Assembly: GCF_044987625.1 (NCBI RefSeq)
Contig: NZ_JBJDSB010000002.1
Coordinates: 620,001 to 684,000 of the forward strand
DNA length: 64,000 nt
Source: Desulfobaculum sp044987625
GTDB lineage: Bacteria; Desulfobacterota; Desulfovibrionia; Desulfovibrionales; Desulfovibrionaceae
Direction of reading: 5' to 3'
Part shown: piece by piece, positions 41,673-50,140 of the stretch
Position numbering within the stretch: position 1 is the first letter of the stretch
Layout: the number at the start of each line of letters is the position of its first letter
Notes under the pieces: model-generated
What the model saw: the letters and a program-made list of their open reading frames with translations, nothing else
What the model was told of the DNA's origin: nothing
The model's database searches: none
Program-made: the position numbers and the translations under genes

Positions 41673-42089
41673 CTAGAGCATCGTGTCGTCGACCTTTTCG
41701 AGAGTGATGTCCCACAGTCGCTTGATGATGAGGTTCCGCTCTTCGATTGAGACTTCTTCGGGGCCGTCGTCAGTGAGTTTGTAGATGCGCATGTCGGCCT
41801 CGCCCGGAGGATAGGTCAGCTCAATGCTGTTTCCGAACTCGGCTTCAAGCGCGGTGCGAATCTCTTGTACAACGGTGTTGTCGCTACCCGCAGCCATAAG
41901 GTTTTCAATGATTTCCCGAGAAACTTGCTCTACCAGCATACGCCGCTTGGCCAGACGGGATATCTGGACGTCGTCCTCGGCGGCAGTCGCCGCAAGCGAT
42001 TGCTTGAAGCGTTCCAGACGCCGGGCACTGGTCAGTTGCCGCCCGTAGGTCCGAAGCATTGTTTTGAGCTGATATGAGTTTGCCGTCAC
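41673..42089 (-). CDS. Uncharacterised protein, first gene of the flgM pair
   Basis: 138 residues, start GTG 42089 (TANSYQLKTMLRTYGRQLTS, then RRLERFKQSLAAT). GAGGG lies 8 bases before it. An upstream in-frame GTG at 42122 would place the start inside the sigma-28 -10 element and is rejected. The helical N-terminal part carries ISRLAKRRMLVEQVSREIIE; the C-terminal part has a mixed alpha/beta look with EEVSIEERNLIIKRLWDITL. I recognise no family. Its coupling to flgM and the sigma-28 signal make a late flagellar role likely. Confidence 0.78.
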   Translation of the reverse strand: MTANSYQLKTMLRTYGRQLTSARRLERFKQSLAATAAEDDVQISRLAKRRMLVEQVSREIIENLMAAGSDNTVVQEIRTALEAEFGNSIELTYPPGEADMRIYKLTDDGPEEVSIEERNLIIKRLWDITLEKVDDTML

Positions 42090-42112
42090 GTACTGGTTCC
42101 CTCTTGCCTGTG

Positions 42113-42140
42113 GTATCGGCACGGATTGAACGAATCTTTA
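42113..42140 (-). promoter_or_regulatory. Sigma-28 (FliA) promoter of the 41673-flgM pair
   Basis: On the minus strand TAAAGATT (42140-42133) and GCCGATAC (42120-42113) match the FliA consensus TAAAGTTT-N11-GCCGATAA with a spacer one base longer. The predicted start near 42106 leaves a leader of about 17 bases before the GTG at 42089. Confidence 0.65.
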
Positions 42141-42249
42141 GGAAAAAATACAGGAAAAATGAAAAAATTTCATTCCGGGGGTATATTCCTGTCGGGAAAG
42201 GGTCACGATTCTTGAATAGTAGACGGGTTTTGTCTAGGTAAGGACTTCT

Positions 42250-43098
42250 ATGCTGAATGATATCAAGAAGATTTTCATCGTGACGAAGGCCCGCGACGCT
42301 CAGGCGGCGGACCTCGCCGTCGAGATAGCTGGCTGGCTGGACGCCCACGGCGTCACTTCCGAAACCGTGGAGCACCACCGGGGGCTGGGCAGTCTGCCGT
42401 GCAGTGTGAACGGGTGCGACCTTGTCCTTGTCCTTGGCGGCGACGGCACCATGCTGGGCGTTGCCCGCGAGGTGGCCGGTACGTCGCCCATGCTGGGGCT
42501 CAACCTTGGCCGTCTTGGCTTTTTGACGGAAGTCCCCCGCGAGAGCTGGCAGGACTTTTTGACCAGCCTGCTGGCGGGCCGCATGCAGGTCCGCAGGCGT
42601 CTGGCGCTGTCCTACACCGTGGCGCATGCGGACGGCAGACAGACGGCGGGCACCGTCATCAACGACATTGTGGCCAACCGGGGCTGCTTGGCGCGGCTCA
42701 TCAACCTGACTGTGCGGGTGGACGGCGAAAGCCTTGGCACCATGCGCGCCGACGGGTTGGTGCTCTCTACGCCCACAGGCTCCACCGCCTATTCCATCTC
42801 CGCGGGCGGTCCCATTGTGCATCCGGATATCGAGGCCGTCACCGTCACGCCCATTTGTCCGTTCATGAATACCTTCCGTCCCATGGTGCTGCCCGCCGCC
42901 AGCCGTATTGAAGTGGTGGTGGAGGACCCGGACCCGGAAGTGTTCCTGACCATCGACGGGCAGGAATGCGTCGCCCTTGGGCAGGGGGACGTGATTACCG
43001 TGCACAAGGACGAAATGGGCCTGCTGCTCGTGGAACCGGAGGCTCCGACATATCTGACCCGCCTGCGCGCCAAGGGTGTTATAGAGTACACCCGCTGA
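42250..43098 (+). CDS. nadK: NAD kinase
   Basis: 282 residues. GGDGTMLGVAR (about 64-74) is the GGDGT phosphate-binding motif, with LGLNLGRLGFL and the NADP-site motif LSTPTGSTAYSISAGGPIVH. NadK makes NADP from NAD in the cytosol. TAAGGA lies 7 bases before the ATG. It is divergent from the flgM pair and followed 36 bases later by mltA. Confidence 0.96.
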   Translation: MLNDIKKIFIVTKARDAQAADLAVEIAGWLDAHGVTSETVEHHRGLGSLPCSVNGCDLVLVLGGDGTMLGVAREVAGTSPMLGLNLGRLGFLTEVPRESWQDFLTSLLAGRMQVRRRLALSYTVAHADGRQTAGTVINDIVANRGCLARLINLTVRVDGESLGTMRADGLVLSTPTGSTAYSISAGGPIVHPDIEAVTVTPICPFMNTFRPMVLPAASRIEVVVEDPDPEVFLTIDGQECVALGQGDVITVHKDEMGLLLVEPEAPTYLTRLRAKGVIEYTR

Positions 43099-43134
43099 CC
43101 ACGCTTATCCTCTGACCTCTCATCGGGAGCGACA

Positions 43135-44316
43135 ATGTTTCGATATGCAAGGCTACTGGCCCTGATACTGCTCTTTTCGCTTTTTGGCTGTGCCAAGCCA
43201 CCCGCGCCGCCGCTGACCTTCGTCTCCGACGACAACGCCGCCCGCCAGACCGCAGTGCGCATGCGCCCGGCCGGGCAGGATATGCAGTCGTGGATGGACA
43301 TGGAGGAGGGCGTGCGCCGCAGTTTGGCGTATGTGTCCGTGAAGCCGCAGGGCGCTACGGCGGTGCGTGTGGAGGACTTCTCCCTGACGTGGGGCGAGCT
43401 GCGCCGCAGTCTGGAGGAGCTTTTGGAGGTGCTGCCGCGCCTCGACGCGGAGCCGGACCTGTTGGCGGAACATTTTCGCTGGTACCGCCTGTCGCAGGGC
43501 GCGTTGATGACGGGGTATTACGCGCCCTATATCGAGGCCAGCCCCGTGCGGACCCCGGAATACCGCTATCCACTTTACGGCGTGCCTGAGGACCTGCGCA
43601 CGCTGGACCTTGGCGACTTTCACCATCGCTGGAAGGGTCAGCGCCTTGTCTACCGCATGGAAAACGGCAAGCCCGTCCCGTACTACGACCGTCAGGAAAT
43701 CGACTTTGAAGGCGCGCTGCGCGGACGCGGCGAGGAAGTGGCGTGGGCGAAGAATATTGTCGATGTGTTCTTTTTGCAGATTCAGGGCTCCGGCCTGCTG
43801 CACTATCCGGACGGCACCACGCACCACATCCTGTACGCCGGAAAAAATGGCCGCAAGTATGTGAGCCTTGGCAAAATACTCATCCAGCGTGGCATGCTGA
43901 CCCGCGAAGGCGTCAGCATGAAGAGCATTCGCGACTATTTGGCCGAGCATCCCGAGGAAATCCCCGATCTGCTCGCCACCAATCCGAGCTATGTTTTCTT
44001 CCGAGTTGGGACTGATGGACCCTACGGCGCGATGGGGAAATTGTTGACGCCGAAGGTTAGCGTGGCTACAGACCCTAAGTTTCTGCCGCTTGGTTCGGTG
44101 CTGGCCTTTGAGGCGGACTTCCCGCCCGAGGCGCCGGGCGAGGAGGGCGAACGCATCGCCGGTCTGGGGCTGGCGCAGGATACGGGCGGCGCCATCAAGG
44201 GCGCGCGGCTCGACTGGTACTGCGGCAGTGGCCCGGATGTCGAATATTTTGCCGGACATATCAAGGCTCCGGCTTCCGTGTATATGCTTGTAAGCAAAGA
44301 GGTTCTGAAACGATGA
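43135..44316 (+). CDS. mltA: Membrane-bound lytic murein transglycosylase A
   Basis: 393-residue lipoprotein with lipobox LFGC (Cys19). LMTGYYAPYIEASPVRTPEY, DVFFLQIQGSGLLHYPDGTT, NPSYVFFRV and the C-terminal 3D domain with GLAQDTGGAIKGARLDWYCG, which carries the catalytic aspartate, define MltA. It cleaves peptidoglycan glycan strands from the outer membrane. The ATGA overlap with the next gene shows translational coupling. A short AT-richer patch (about 43990-44100) lies over the active-site domain. Confidence 0.93.
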   Translation: MFRYARLLALILLFSLFGCAKPPAPPLTFVSDDNAARQTAVRMRPAGQDMQSWMDMEEGVRRSLAYVSVKPQGATAVRVEDFSLTWGELRRSLEELLEVLPRLDAEPDLLAEHFRWYRLSQGALMTGYYAPYIEASPVRTPEYRYPLYGVPEDLRTLDLGDFHHRWKGQRLVYRMENGKPVPYYDRQEIDFEGALRGRGEEVAWAKNIVDVFFLQIQGSGLLHYPDGTTHHILYAGKNGRKYVSLGKILIQRGMLTREGVSMKSIRDYLAEHPEEIPDLLATNPSYVFFRVGTDGPYGAMGKLLTPKVSVATDPKFLPLGSVLAFEADFPPEAPGEEGERIAGLGLAQDTGGAIKGARLDWYCGSGPDVEYFAGHIKAPASVYMLVSKEVLKR

Positions 44317-44966
44317 CAAGACCCGGCTTCGCCGAGTTGAAGAAGACGCTTGAGAAATGCTTCGCCGAGCAGGTCGCCTATGTTGCGGACTGGCATACGG
44401 CCGAGCCCGAGGACATTGACGTTCCCGAGGGTGAGGCCACGCCCGCGACCCTTCGCGCCCTCATCGCGCGCGAGCATCTGCGCAATTACCGCCTGTGGCA
44501 CGTTGAGGACGAGGCCCGCCGCAAGGACGTCGGCCCCGAAATCATCGCCCAGTGCAAGCGCGATATCGACGGGCTGAACCAGTCCCGCAATGATTATATG
44601 GAAAAGGTGGACGCCTGCATTGTGGAGCTTGTTTTGCCGCACCTGCCGCACAACGCCGCCGAGCGGTACAATACCGAAACCATCGGCGCGGCGGTGGACA
44701 GACTGTCCATCATCAGCCTGAAAATGTTCCACATGCGCGAGCAGACCGAGCGCGCGGACGTCAGCGAGGAGCATATCCGTTCCTGCCAGCAGAAGCTGGC
44801 CGTTCTGCAGGAGCAGAGCGCGGACCTGCGCCGCAGCGTTCTGGAACTCGTGGATGACTACGCCGAAGGCCGCAAGCGCCCCAAGGTCTATTATCAGTTC
44901 AAGATGTACAACGATCCCAGCCTGAACCCGGCCGTGTACGGCGCCGCTCAGGCCGCGTCCAAATAG
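44313..44966 (+). CDS. DUF4254 family protein
   Basis: 217 residues, mostly helical. REHLRNYRLWHVEDEARRKD and QSRNDYMEKVDACIVELVLP then TETIGAAVDRLSIISLKMFH are typical of DUF4254, whose function is not established. Coupled to mltA by an ATGA overlap and followed by gatB after 13 bases, so it is part of this operon. Cytosolic by composition. Confidence 0.85.
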   Translation: MTRPGFAELKKTLEKCFAEQVAYVADWHTAEPEDIDVPEGEATPATLRALIAREHLRNYRLWHVEDEARRKDVGPEIIAQCKRDIDGLNQSRNDYMEKVDACIVELVLPHLPHNAAERYNTETIGAAVDRLSIISLKMFHMREQTERADVSEEHIRSCQQKLAVLQEQSADLRRSVLELVDDYAEGRKRPKVYYQFKMYNDPSLNPAVYGAAQAASK

Positions 44967-44979
44967 AGCGGAGGTTACG

Positions 44980-46410
44980 ATGGCCCAGTACGAAGCCGTC
45001 ATCGGGCTGGAGGTTCACGCCCAGCTCAAGACGAAGTCCAAGCTCTTCTGTTCCTGCTCCACGCAGTTCGGCAAGGAGCCGAACTCCAACGTGTGCCCCG
45101 TGTGCACCGGCCAGCCCGGCAGCCTGCCGGTCCTGAACCGTCGCGCCGTGGAATACGCCACCAAGATGGCCCTCGCCATCGGCTGCACGGTGAACGAGCG
45201 CTCCATCTTTGCGCGCAAGAACTATTTCTACCCCGATCTGCCCATGGGGTACCAGATTTCCCAGTTCGACCTGCCCATTGCCGAGCATGGCAAGGTGGAC
45301 ATCGACGTGGACGGCGCAAAGAAGACCATTGGCGTCACGCGCATCCATATGGAGAACGACGCGGGCAAAAGCGTGCACTCGCAGGCGGACAACGCCAGCT
45401 ATGTGGACCTGAACCGCGCCGGAACGCCGCTCATCGAGATTGTTTCCGAGCCGGACATGCGCTCCCCCGAGGAAGCCGTGGCCTACCTGCGCTGCCTGCA
45501 CTCCATCCTGCTGTACCTTGGCATTTGCGACGGCAACATGGAGGAGGGCAACTTCCGCTGTGACGCCAACGTTTCCATCCGCCCCGTGGGGCAGGAAGAG
45601 TTCGGCACCCGCGCAGAGCTGAAGAACATGAACTCCTTCCGCAACGTCCAGCGCGCCATCGCCTACGAAATCAGCAGGCAGGAAGACCTGCTGGACGACG
45701 GCGAGGCCGTGGTGCAGGAGACCCGCCTCTTTGACGCCGACAAGGGCGTGACCCGCTCCATGCGTGGCAAGGAAGAGGCGCACGACTACCGCTATTTCCC
45801 GGACCCGGACCTTGTGCCGCTGGTGCTGGACCACGACTGGGTGGAGGAGCTTCGCGCCGGTCTGCCCGAGCTGCCCGCCGCGCGCCGCGCCCGGTTTATT
45901 GAGCAGTACGGCCTGCCGGAAAGCGACGCCGAGCTGCTCACCGGCGACCGCGCCCTTGCCGATTACTTTGAGAAGACCGTGGACGCCTACGACCAGCCGA
46001 AAAAGGTCTGCAACTGGATTTCCACGGATATTCTGCGCATGGTCAATGAATGCGGCGGCTCCATCGCGTCCTGCGGCCTTGCGCCCGAGGAATTTGCCAC
46101 GCTGGTGCGCATTGTGGACGAAGGCGTCATCAACCAGAAGGTGGGCAAGAACGTGCTTGGCGAGCTTTTTGCCGAGGGCGGCGATCCCGAAGCCTACGTC
46201 AAGGACAAGGGCCTTGTGCAGATTTCCGACACCAGCGCCCTTGAGACGGCGGTGGACGAAGTCATTGCGGACAATCCGTCCGAGGTGGAGGCCTTCCGTG
46301 GCGGCAAAACGAAGCTCATGGGCTTCTTTGTGGGCCAGGTGATGCGCAAGACCAAGGGACAGGCCAACCCCAAACTGGTGAATCAGATTCTGGCCGACAA
46401 GCTCAAATAG
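44980..46410 (+). CDS. gatB: Asp-tRNA(Asn)/Glu-tRNA(Gln) amidotransferase subunit B
   Basis: 476 residues, normal GatB length. EAVIGLEVHAQLKTKSKLFC, CPVCTGQPGSLPVLNRRAVE, YPDLPMGYQISQFDLPIAEH and EEGNFRCDANVSIRP, with zinc-binding Cys residues near the N-terminus. It recognises mischarged tRNA and, with GatA and GatC (not here), makes Gln-tRNA or Asn-tRNA. GGAGGTTACG precedes the ATG. mtnA follows after 13 bases. Confidence 0.97.
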   Translation: MAQYEAVIGLEVHAQLKTKSKLFCSCSTQFGKEPNSNVCPVCTGQPGSLPVLNRRAVEYATKMALAIGCTVNERSIFARKNYFYPDLPMGYQISQFDLPIAEHGKVDIDVDGAKKTIGVTRIHMENDAGKSVHSQADNASYVDLNRAGTPLIEIVSEPDMRSPEEAVAYLRCLHSILLYLGICDGNMEEGNFRCDANVSIRPVGQEEFGTRAELKNMNSFRNVQRAIAYEISRQEDLLDDGEAVVQETRLFDADKGVTRSMRGKEEAHDYRYFPDPDLVPLVLDHDWVEELRAGLPELPAARRARFIEQYGLPESDAELLTGDRALADYFEKTVDAYDQPKKVCNWISTDILRMVNECGGSIASCGLAPEEFATLVRIVDEGVINQKVGKNVLGELFAEGGDPEAYVKDKGLVQISDTSALETAVDEVIADNPSEVEAFRGGKTKLMGFFVGQVMRKTKGQANPKLVNQILADKLK

Positions 46411-46423
46411 CCGGAGGAACAGC

Positions 46424-47482
46424 ATGGACTGGCATATTCAGTATTCGGACGAGAAAGCGTGCCTGATGCTTTTGGACCAGCGCTACCTGCCCGGCAGGGA
46501 AGACTGGTACGCCTGCACCGACACGCAAAGCACCATCTACGCCCTGCAGACCATGGTGGTGCGCGGCGCGCCCGCCATTGGCGTTACCGCGGCCTACGGT
46601 TGTTGGCTTGCCGCGCGTGAGGCAGCGGGCGAGGGCTGGCGCGAGCGTCTGGACCAGCTGCTGACGGACCTTGAAAACGCCCGTCCCACAGCAGTGAACC
46701 TGCGCTGGGCCGTGCGCCGTATGCGCGCCGCGTGGGCAGAGCGTTCCGAGCTTGACCATGCCGGTCTGTGCGCCTTTTGGCTGGAGCTTGCACAGCATAT
46801 CCATGACGAGGACAAGCGGTTGTGCCGTCTTATCGGCACGCACGGCGCGGCTGTCCTCGACGACGGCGACACGGTGATGACCCACTGCAACGCTGGCGCG
46901 TTGGCCACGGCGGACTACGGGACCGCCCTTGGCGTTATCCGCGGCGCGGTGGACGCGGGCAAGAGCATCAGCGTCATCGCCAACGAGACCCGTCCCTTCC
47001 TGCAGGGCGCCCGCCTGACGGCGTACGAACTGCACAAGGACGGCATCCCGGTGAAGGTTGCCTGCGACAACGCCTGCTCCCTGCTCATGAAGCGCGGGCT
47101 TGTGGACAAGGTGGTGGTGGGTGCGGACCGCATCGCCGCCAATGGCGACGCCGCCAACAAGATTGGCACCAGCGGCGTGGCCATCCTTGCGCGGCACTAT
47201 GGCGTTCCCTTCTACGTGGCGGCCCCGCTGTCCACCATCGACAGGGAAACGCCAACGGGAGACGACATCCCCATTGAGGACCGCACCCCGCGTGAAGTCA
47301 CCCACGTTGGTGACCACCAAATCACGCCCGACGGGGTGGAGGTGTTCAATTATGCGTTCGACGTGACCCCCGCCGAGATGATAGCGGGTATCGTCACGGA
47401 ACGCGGCGTGCTGCGTCCGCCCTTCGGACCAGCCATCGCCGCCGCGTTTTCAGAGCGTGACGCCGAGGAAGCCGCAGTATAG
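46424..47482 (+). CDS. mtnA: S-methyl-5-thioribose-1-phosphate isomerase
   Basis: 352 residues. VRGAPAIGVTAAYG, the catalytic Cys in MTHCNAGALATADYGTALGV, IANETRPFLQGARLTAYEL and the catalytic Asp in VVGADRIAANGDAANKIGTS. MtnA acts in methionine salvage, converting MTR-1-P to MTRu-1-P. The eIF2B-like fold also fits relatives, but the two catalytic residues favour MtnA. GGAGGAACAGC precedes the ATG; a terminator-like hairpin follows. Confidence 0.93.
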   Translation: MDWHIQYSDEKACLMLLDQRYLPGREDWYACTDTQSTIYALQTMVVRGAPAIGVTAAYGCWLAAREAAGEGWRERLDQLLTDLENARPTAVNLRWAVRRMRAAWAERSELDHAGLCAFWLELAQHIHDEDKRLCRLIGTHGAAVLDDGDTVMTHCNAGALATADYGTALGVIRGAVDAGKSISVIANETRPFLQGARLTAYELHKDGIPVKVACDNACSLLMKRGLVDKVVVGADRIAANGDAANKIGTSGVAILARHYGVPFYVAAPLSTIDRETPTGDDIPIEDRTPREVTHVGDHQITPDGVEVFNYAFDVTPAEMIAGIVTERGVLRPPFGPAIAAAFSERDAEEAAV

Positions 47483-47526
47483 TCTTTCCGTGCGCACCAA
47501 GTGCACACGGCCCTAAGGACGACGGT

Positions 47527-47566
47527 GCGGGCCGGGAGGGGGAAACCCCGGTCCCGGCCCGCTTTC
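47527..47566 (+). terminator. GC-rich terminator after mtnA
   Basis: GCGGGCCGGGA and TCCCGGCCCGC form a perfect 11-bp stem, extended inside by GGGG/CCCC; followed by TTTCG, a short T tract, so termination may be partial. Confidence 0.65.
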
Positions 47567-47607
47567 GTGTTCAAAACCGCATAAAATTCGAGTACAACGG
47601 TATTATT

Positions 47608-48945
47608 ATGTTACCGACAATAGCCCTTATAGGACGCCCCAATGTGGGCAAGTCCACCTTGTTCAACAGACTGATTCGCAGGCAGAAGGCGCTGACGCAC
47701 GACCTGCCCGGCGTCACGCGCGACCGCATCTACGGCGAAGTCCGTGCCACGGAAAAGCCCTTTGCCCTCGTGGACACCGGCGGTCTGGTCATGGACGAGA
47801 ACGAAAATTTTGAGCAGGAAATCCTCCAGCAGGCGCACGAGGCCATTGCGGAATCGCAGGTCATCCTGCTGGTGGTGGACGGCAAAAACGGCCTGAACCC
47901 CGTTGACGAACAGGTCGCCCGCGACCTGCGCGAAAGCGAAAAGCCCGTTTTGCTGGTGGTCAACAAGGTTGACGGCTACGAGAAGGAAGACCTCGCCATC
48001 GAGTTCCATTCCCTCGGCCTTGACCTTATCCCCATCAGCGCCGCCCACGGCTACAACGTGCCGGACCTTCTGGAGCGCGTTGGCGAACTGATTGACGGCA
48101 CCGGCTTTGACTACAACGCCTACGAAAATGCCGAGGAAGACGCCGGGCTTCGCCTTGCCATGGTGGGCCGCCCCAACGCGGGCAAGTCCTCCATCTGCAA
48201 CGCCATGCTGGGCGAAAAGCGCTTCATCGTCAGCGACCGTGCGGGAACCACGCGCGACAGCGTGGACGTGACTTTTGAGCGTGGCGGGCGCCGCTACACC
48301 TTTGTGGACACCGCCGGCGTGCGCCGCAAGGGCAAGATTTCCGACTCGCTGGAGCGCTTCTCGGTGCTGCGGTCCCTGAAGGCGTCCAAAAACGCGCAGG
48401 TGGCCGTGCTCACCCTCGACGCCGAGGACGGCGTGACCCTGCAGGACAAAAAGCTGCTGTCGTTCCTCGACCGCGAGAAGACGCCGCTTATTCTGGTGGT
48501 CAACAAGATGGACCTCATCCCCAAGGACAAGCGCGACAAGGTCAAAAAGTACTTCAAGGAAGAACTGCGCATTGCCCCCCATGTGCCCATCGTCTACACC
48601 TCCGCCGTGACCAAAGCTGGCCTTGGCGGACTGCTGCCGCTGGCGGACAAGCTGTGGCAGGAGTGCCAGATTCGCGTGACCACGGGCGTACTGAACCGGA
48701 GCCTGCAGGACGCCATCACCCGGCACCAGCCGCCGGTGGTCAAGCGCCGCCGCGCCAAGTTCTACTACCTGACGCAGACGGACATTACGCCGCCGACCTT
48801 CGTGTTCTTCGTGAACAATCCGGACCTCGTGAAGGCGTCTTACCAGCGCTATCTGGAGAACCAGCTTCGCAAGTCCTTTGGCCTGAAGATGGCCCCGATG
48901 CAGGTGTATTTCCGCTCCAGCCACGACAAGAACAAGAAGAAGTAG
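47608..48945 (+). CDS. der: Ribosome-assembly GTPase Der (EngA)
   Basis: 445 residues with two tandem GTPase domains: GRPNVGKSTLFNR (9-21), DTGG and NKVD in the first; GRPNAGKSSICN (about 190), DTAGVRRKG and NKMD in the second; then a KH-like C-terminal domain ending in basic residues. Der is required for 50S assembly. No strong ribosome site is seen before the ATG. Confidence 0.97.
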   Translation: MLPTIALIGRPNVGKSTLFNRLIRRQKALTHDLPGVTRDRIYGEVRATEKPFALVDTGGLVMDENENFEQEILQQAHEAIAESQVILLVVDGKNGLNPVDEQVARDLRESEKPVLLVVNKVDGYEKEDLAIEFHSLGLDLIPISAAHGYNVPDLLERVGELIDGTGFDYNAYENAEEDAGLRLAMVGRPNAGKSSICNAMLGEKRFIVSDRAGTTRDSVDVTFERGGRRYTFVDTAGVRRKGKISDSLERFSVLRSLKASKNAQVAVLTLDAEDGVTLQDKKLLSFLDREKTPLILVVNKMDLIPKDKRDKVKKYFKEELRIAPHVPIVYTSAVTKAGLGGLLPLADKLWQECQIRVTTGVLNRSLQDAITRHQPPVVKRRRAKFYYLTQTDITPPTFVFFVNNPDLVKASYQRYLENQLRKSFGLKMAPMQVYFRSSHDKNKKK

Positions 48946-49045
48946 CGCTTTCTGTAGCATCTCCGGCACTTGAACGGTTTTGCCGTCTTGACCGGACCAG
49001 AGGAATTTCATACCGTTTCCCGATTGCTTGACAATCCGAGATGAA

Positions 49046-49076
49046 GGCCCCGTTCGCGATTTCCGTGGACGGGGCC
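49046..49076 (+). promoter_or_regulatory. Hairpin in the ilvE leader
   Basis: GGCCCCGT and ACGGGGCC form a perfect 8-bp stem with a 15-base loop, 35 bases upstream of ilvE. No T-run. Attenuation or RNA stability is possible; there is no visible leader peptide with branched-chain codons. Confidence 0.4.
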
Positions 49077-49110
49077 AAGAACTCGACGCTACGCATAGGG
49101 AGAAATACGA

Positions 49111-50034
49111 ATGGTTCAGCAAGTGGAAAGCATCTGGTTCGACGGCAAACTCGTGCCTTGGAATGAGGCACAGGTTCACGTCCTGACACATACCCTGCAC
49201 TACGGCTGTGGCGTGTTTGAGGGGATTCGCGCTTACAAGCTGGCAGACGGCGGCTCTGCCGTGTTCCGCCTGAAGGAGCACGTGCACAGGCACTTCAACT
49301 CCGCCAAAATTCTGGAAATGCAGATCCCCTTCACCGAGGACGAAATCTGCGACGCCATCCTTGAAACGCTGCAGGCCAACAAGATGGACGAGGGCTACAT
49401 CCGCCCGCTGTCCTTCATCGGCGCCGGCGCTATGGGCGTCTTCCCCGGCGACAACCCCATCCAGACCATCATCGCAACGTGGCCTTGGGGGGCGTATCTG
49501 GGTGAAGAGGCGCTCGACAAGGGCATCCGCGTCAAGACCTCTAGCTTTACCCGTCACCACGTCAACGTGATGATGACCAAGGCCAAAACCAGCGGCAACT
49601 ACGTCAACTCCGTGCTCGCCAAGCGCGAGGCACTGGCCGACGGCTACGACGAAGCCTTGATGCTCGACACCGAGGGCTACGTGTCCGAAGCCACGGGCGA
49701 GAACATCTTCATCGTGCGCGGCGACATCATCAAGACCACGCCGCTGACCTCCGTCCTCGACGGCCTGACGCGCAACAGCATCATCACCGTGGCCAAGGAC
49801 CTGGGCTACGAAATTGTGGAACAGCGCTTCACCCGCGATGAGCTGTACTCCGCCGATGAGGCGTTCTTCTGCGGCACCGCCGCCGAGGTGACCCCCATCC
49901 GCGAGGTGGACCGCCGCCAGATTGGTGCCGGCACCGGTGGCCGCATCACCAAGCATCTGCAAACGGAATACTTCAAGGTCGTGAAGGGCGAGAATCCGAA
50001 CTACGCCCATTGGCTGGACCGCTACACGGTATAG
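49111..50034 (+). CDS. ilvE: Branched-chain amino acid aminotransferase
   Basis: 307 residues, fold-type IV PLP enzyme. THTLHYGCGVFEGIRAYK, GYIRPLSFIGAGAMG, the lysine region TKAKTSGNYVNSVLAKREAL, and LDTEGYVSEATGENIFIVRG then FFCGTAAEVTPIREVDRRQI fit IlvE. It transfers amino groups to the keto acids of Leu, Ile and Val. AGGGAGAAATACGA precedes the ATG. Confidence 0.95.
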   Translation: MVQQVESIWFDGKLVPWNEAQVHVLTHTLHYGCGVFEGIRAYKLADGGSAVFRLKEHVHRHFNSAKILEMQIPFTEDEICDAILETLQANKMDEGYIRPLSFIGAGAMGVFPGDNPIQTIIATWPWGAYLGEEALDKGIRVKTSSFTRHHVNVMMTKAKTSGNYVNSVLAKREALADGYDEALMLDTEGYVSEATGENIFIVRGDIIKTTPLTSVLDGLTRNSIITVAKDLGYEIVEQRFTRDELYSADEAFFCGTAAEVTPIREVDRRQIGAGTGGRITKHLQTEYFKVVKGENPNYAHWLDRYTV

Positions 50035-50095
50035 CCAGACGGCCCGGAGATACTGAGCCGGACTCAGAGAGCCGGACATATCGAAACGAACAGCC

Positions 50096-50124
50096 GCGCC
50101 GCGCCCGCATCCCGGGCGCGGCGC
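50096..50124 (+). promoter_or_regulatory. GC-only hairpin upstream of dnaX
   Basis: GCGCCGCGCCCG and CGGGCGCGGCGC form a perfect 12-bp stem with a 5-base loop, 16 bases before the dnaX start. It lacks a T-run. The right arm ends GCGCACATGA, the same ending as the clpX-lon hairpin at 61633-61665. Confidence 0.5.
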
Positions 50125-50140
50125 ACATGACAAGGACCAC

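Noticed and set aside
42090..42122. Longer start (GTG 42122) for the gene beside flgM
   Set aside because: It lies within the -10 element of the sigma-28 promoter match, and the GTG at 42089 has a better-spaced GAGGG.
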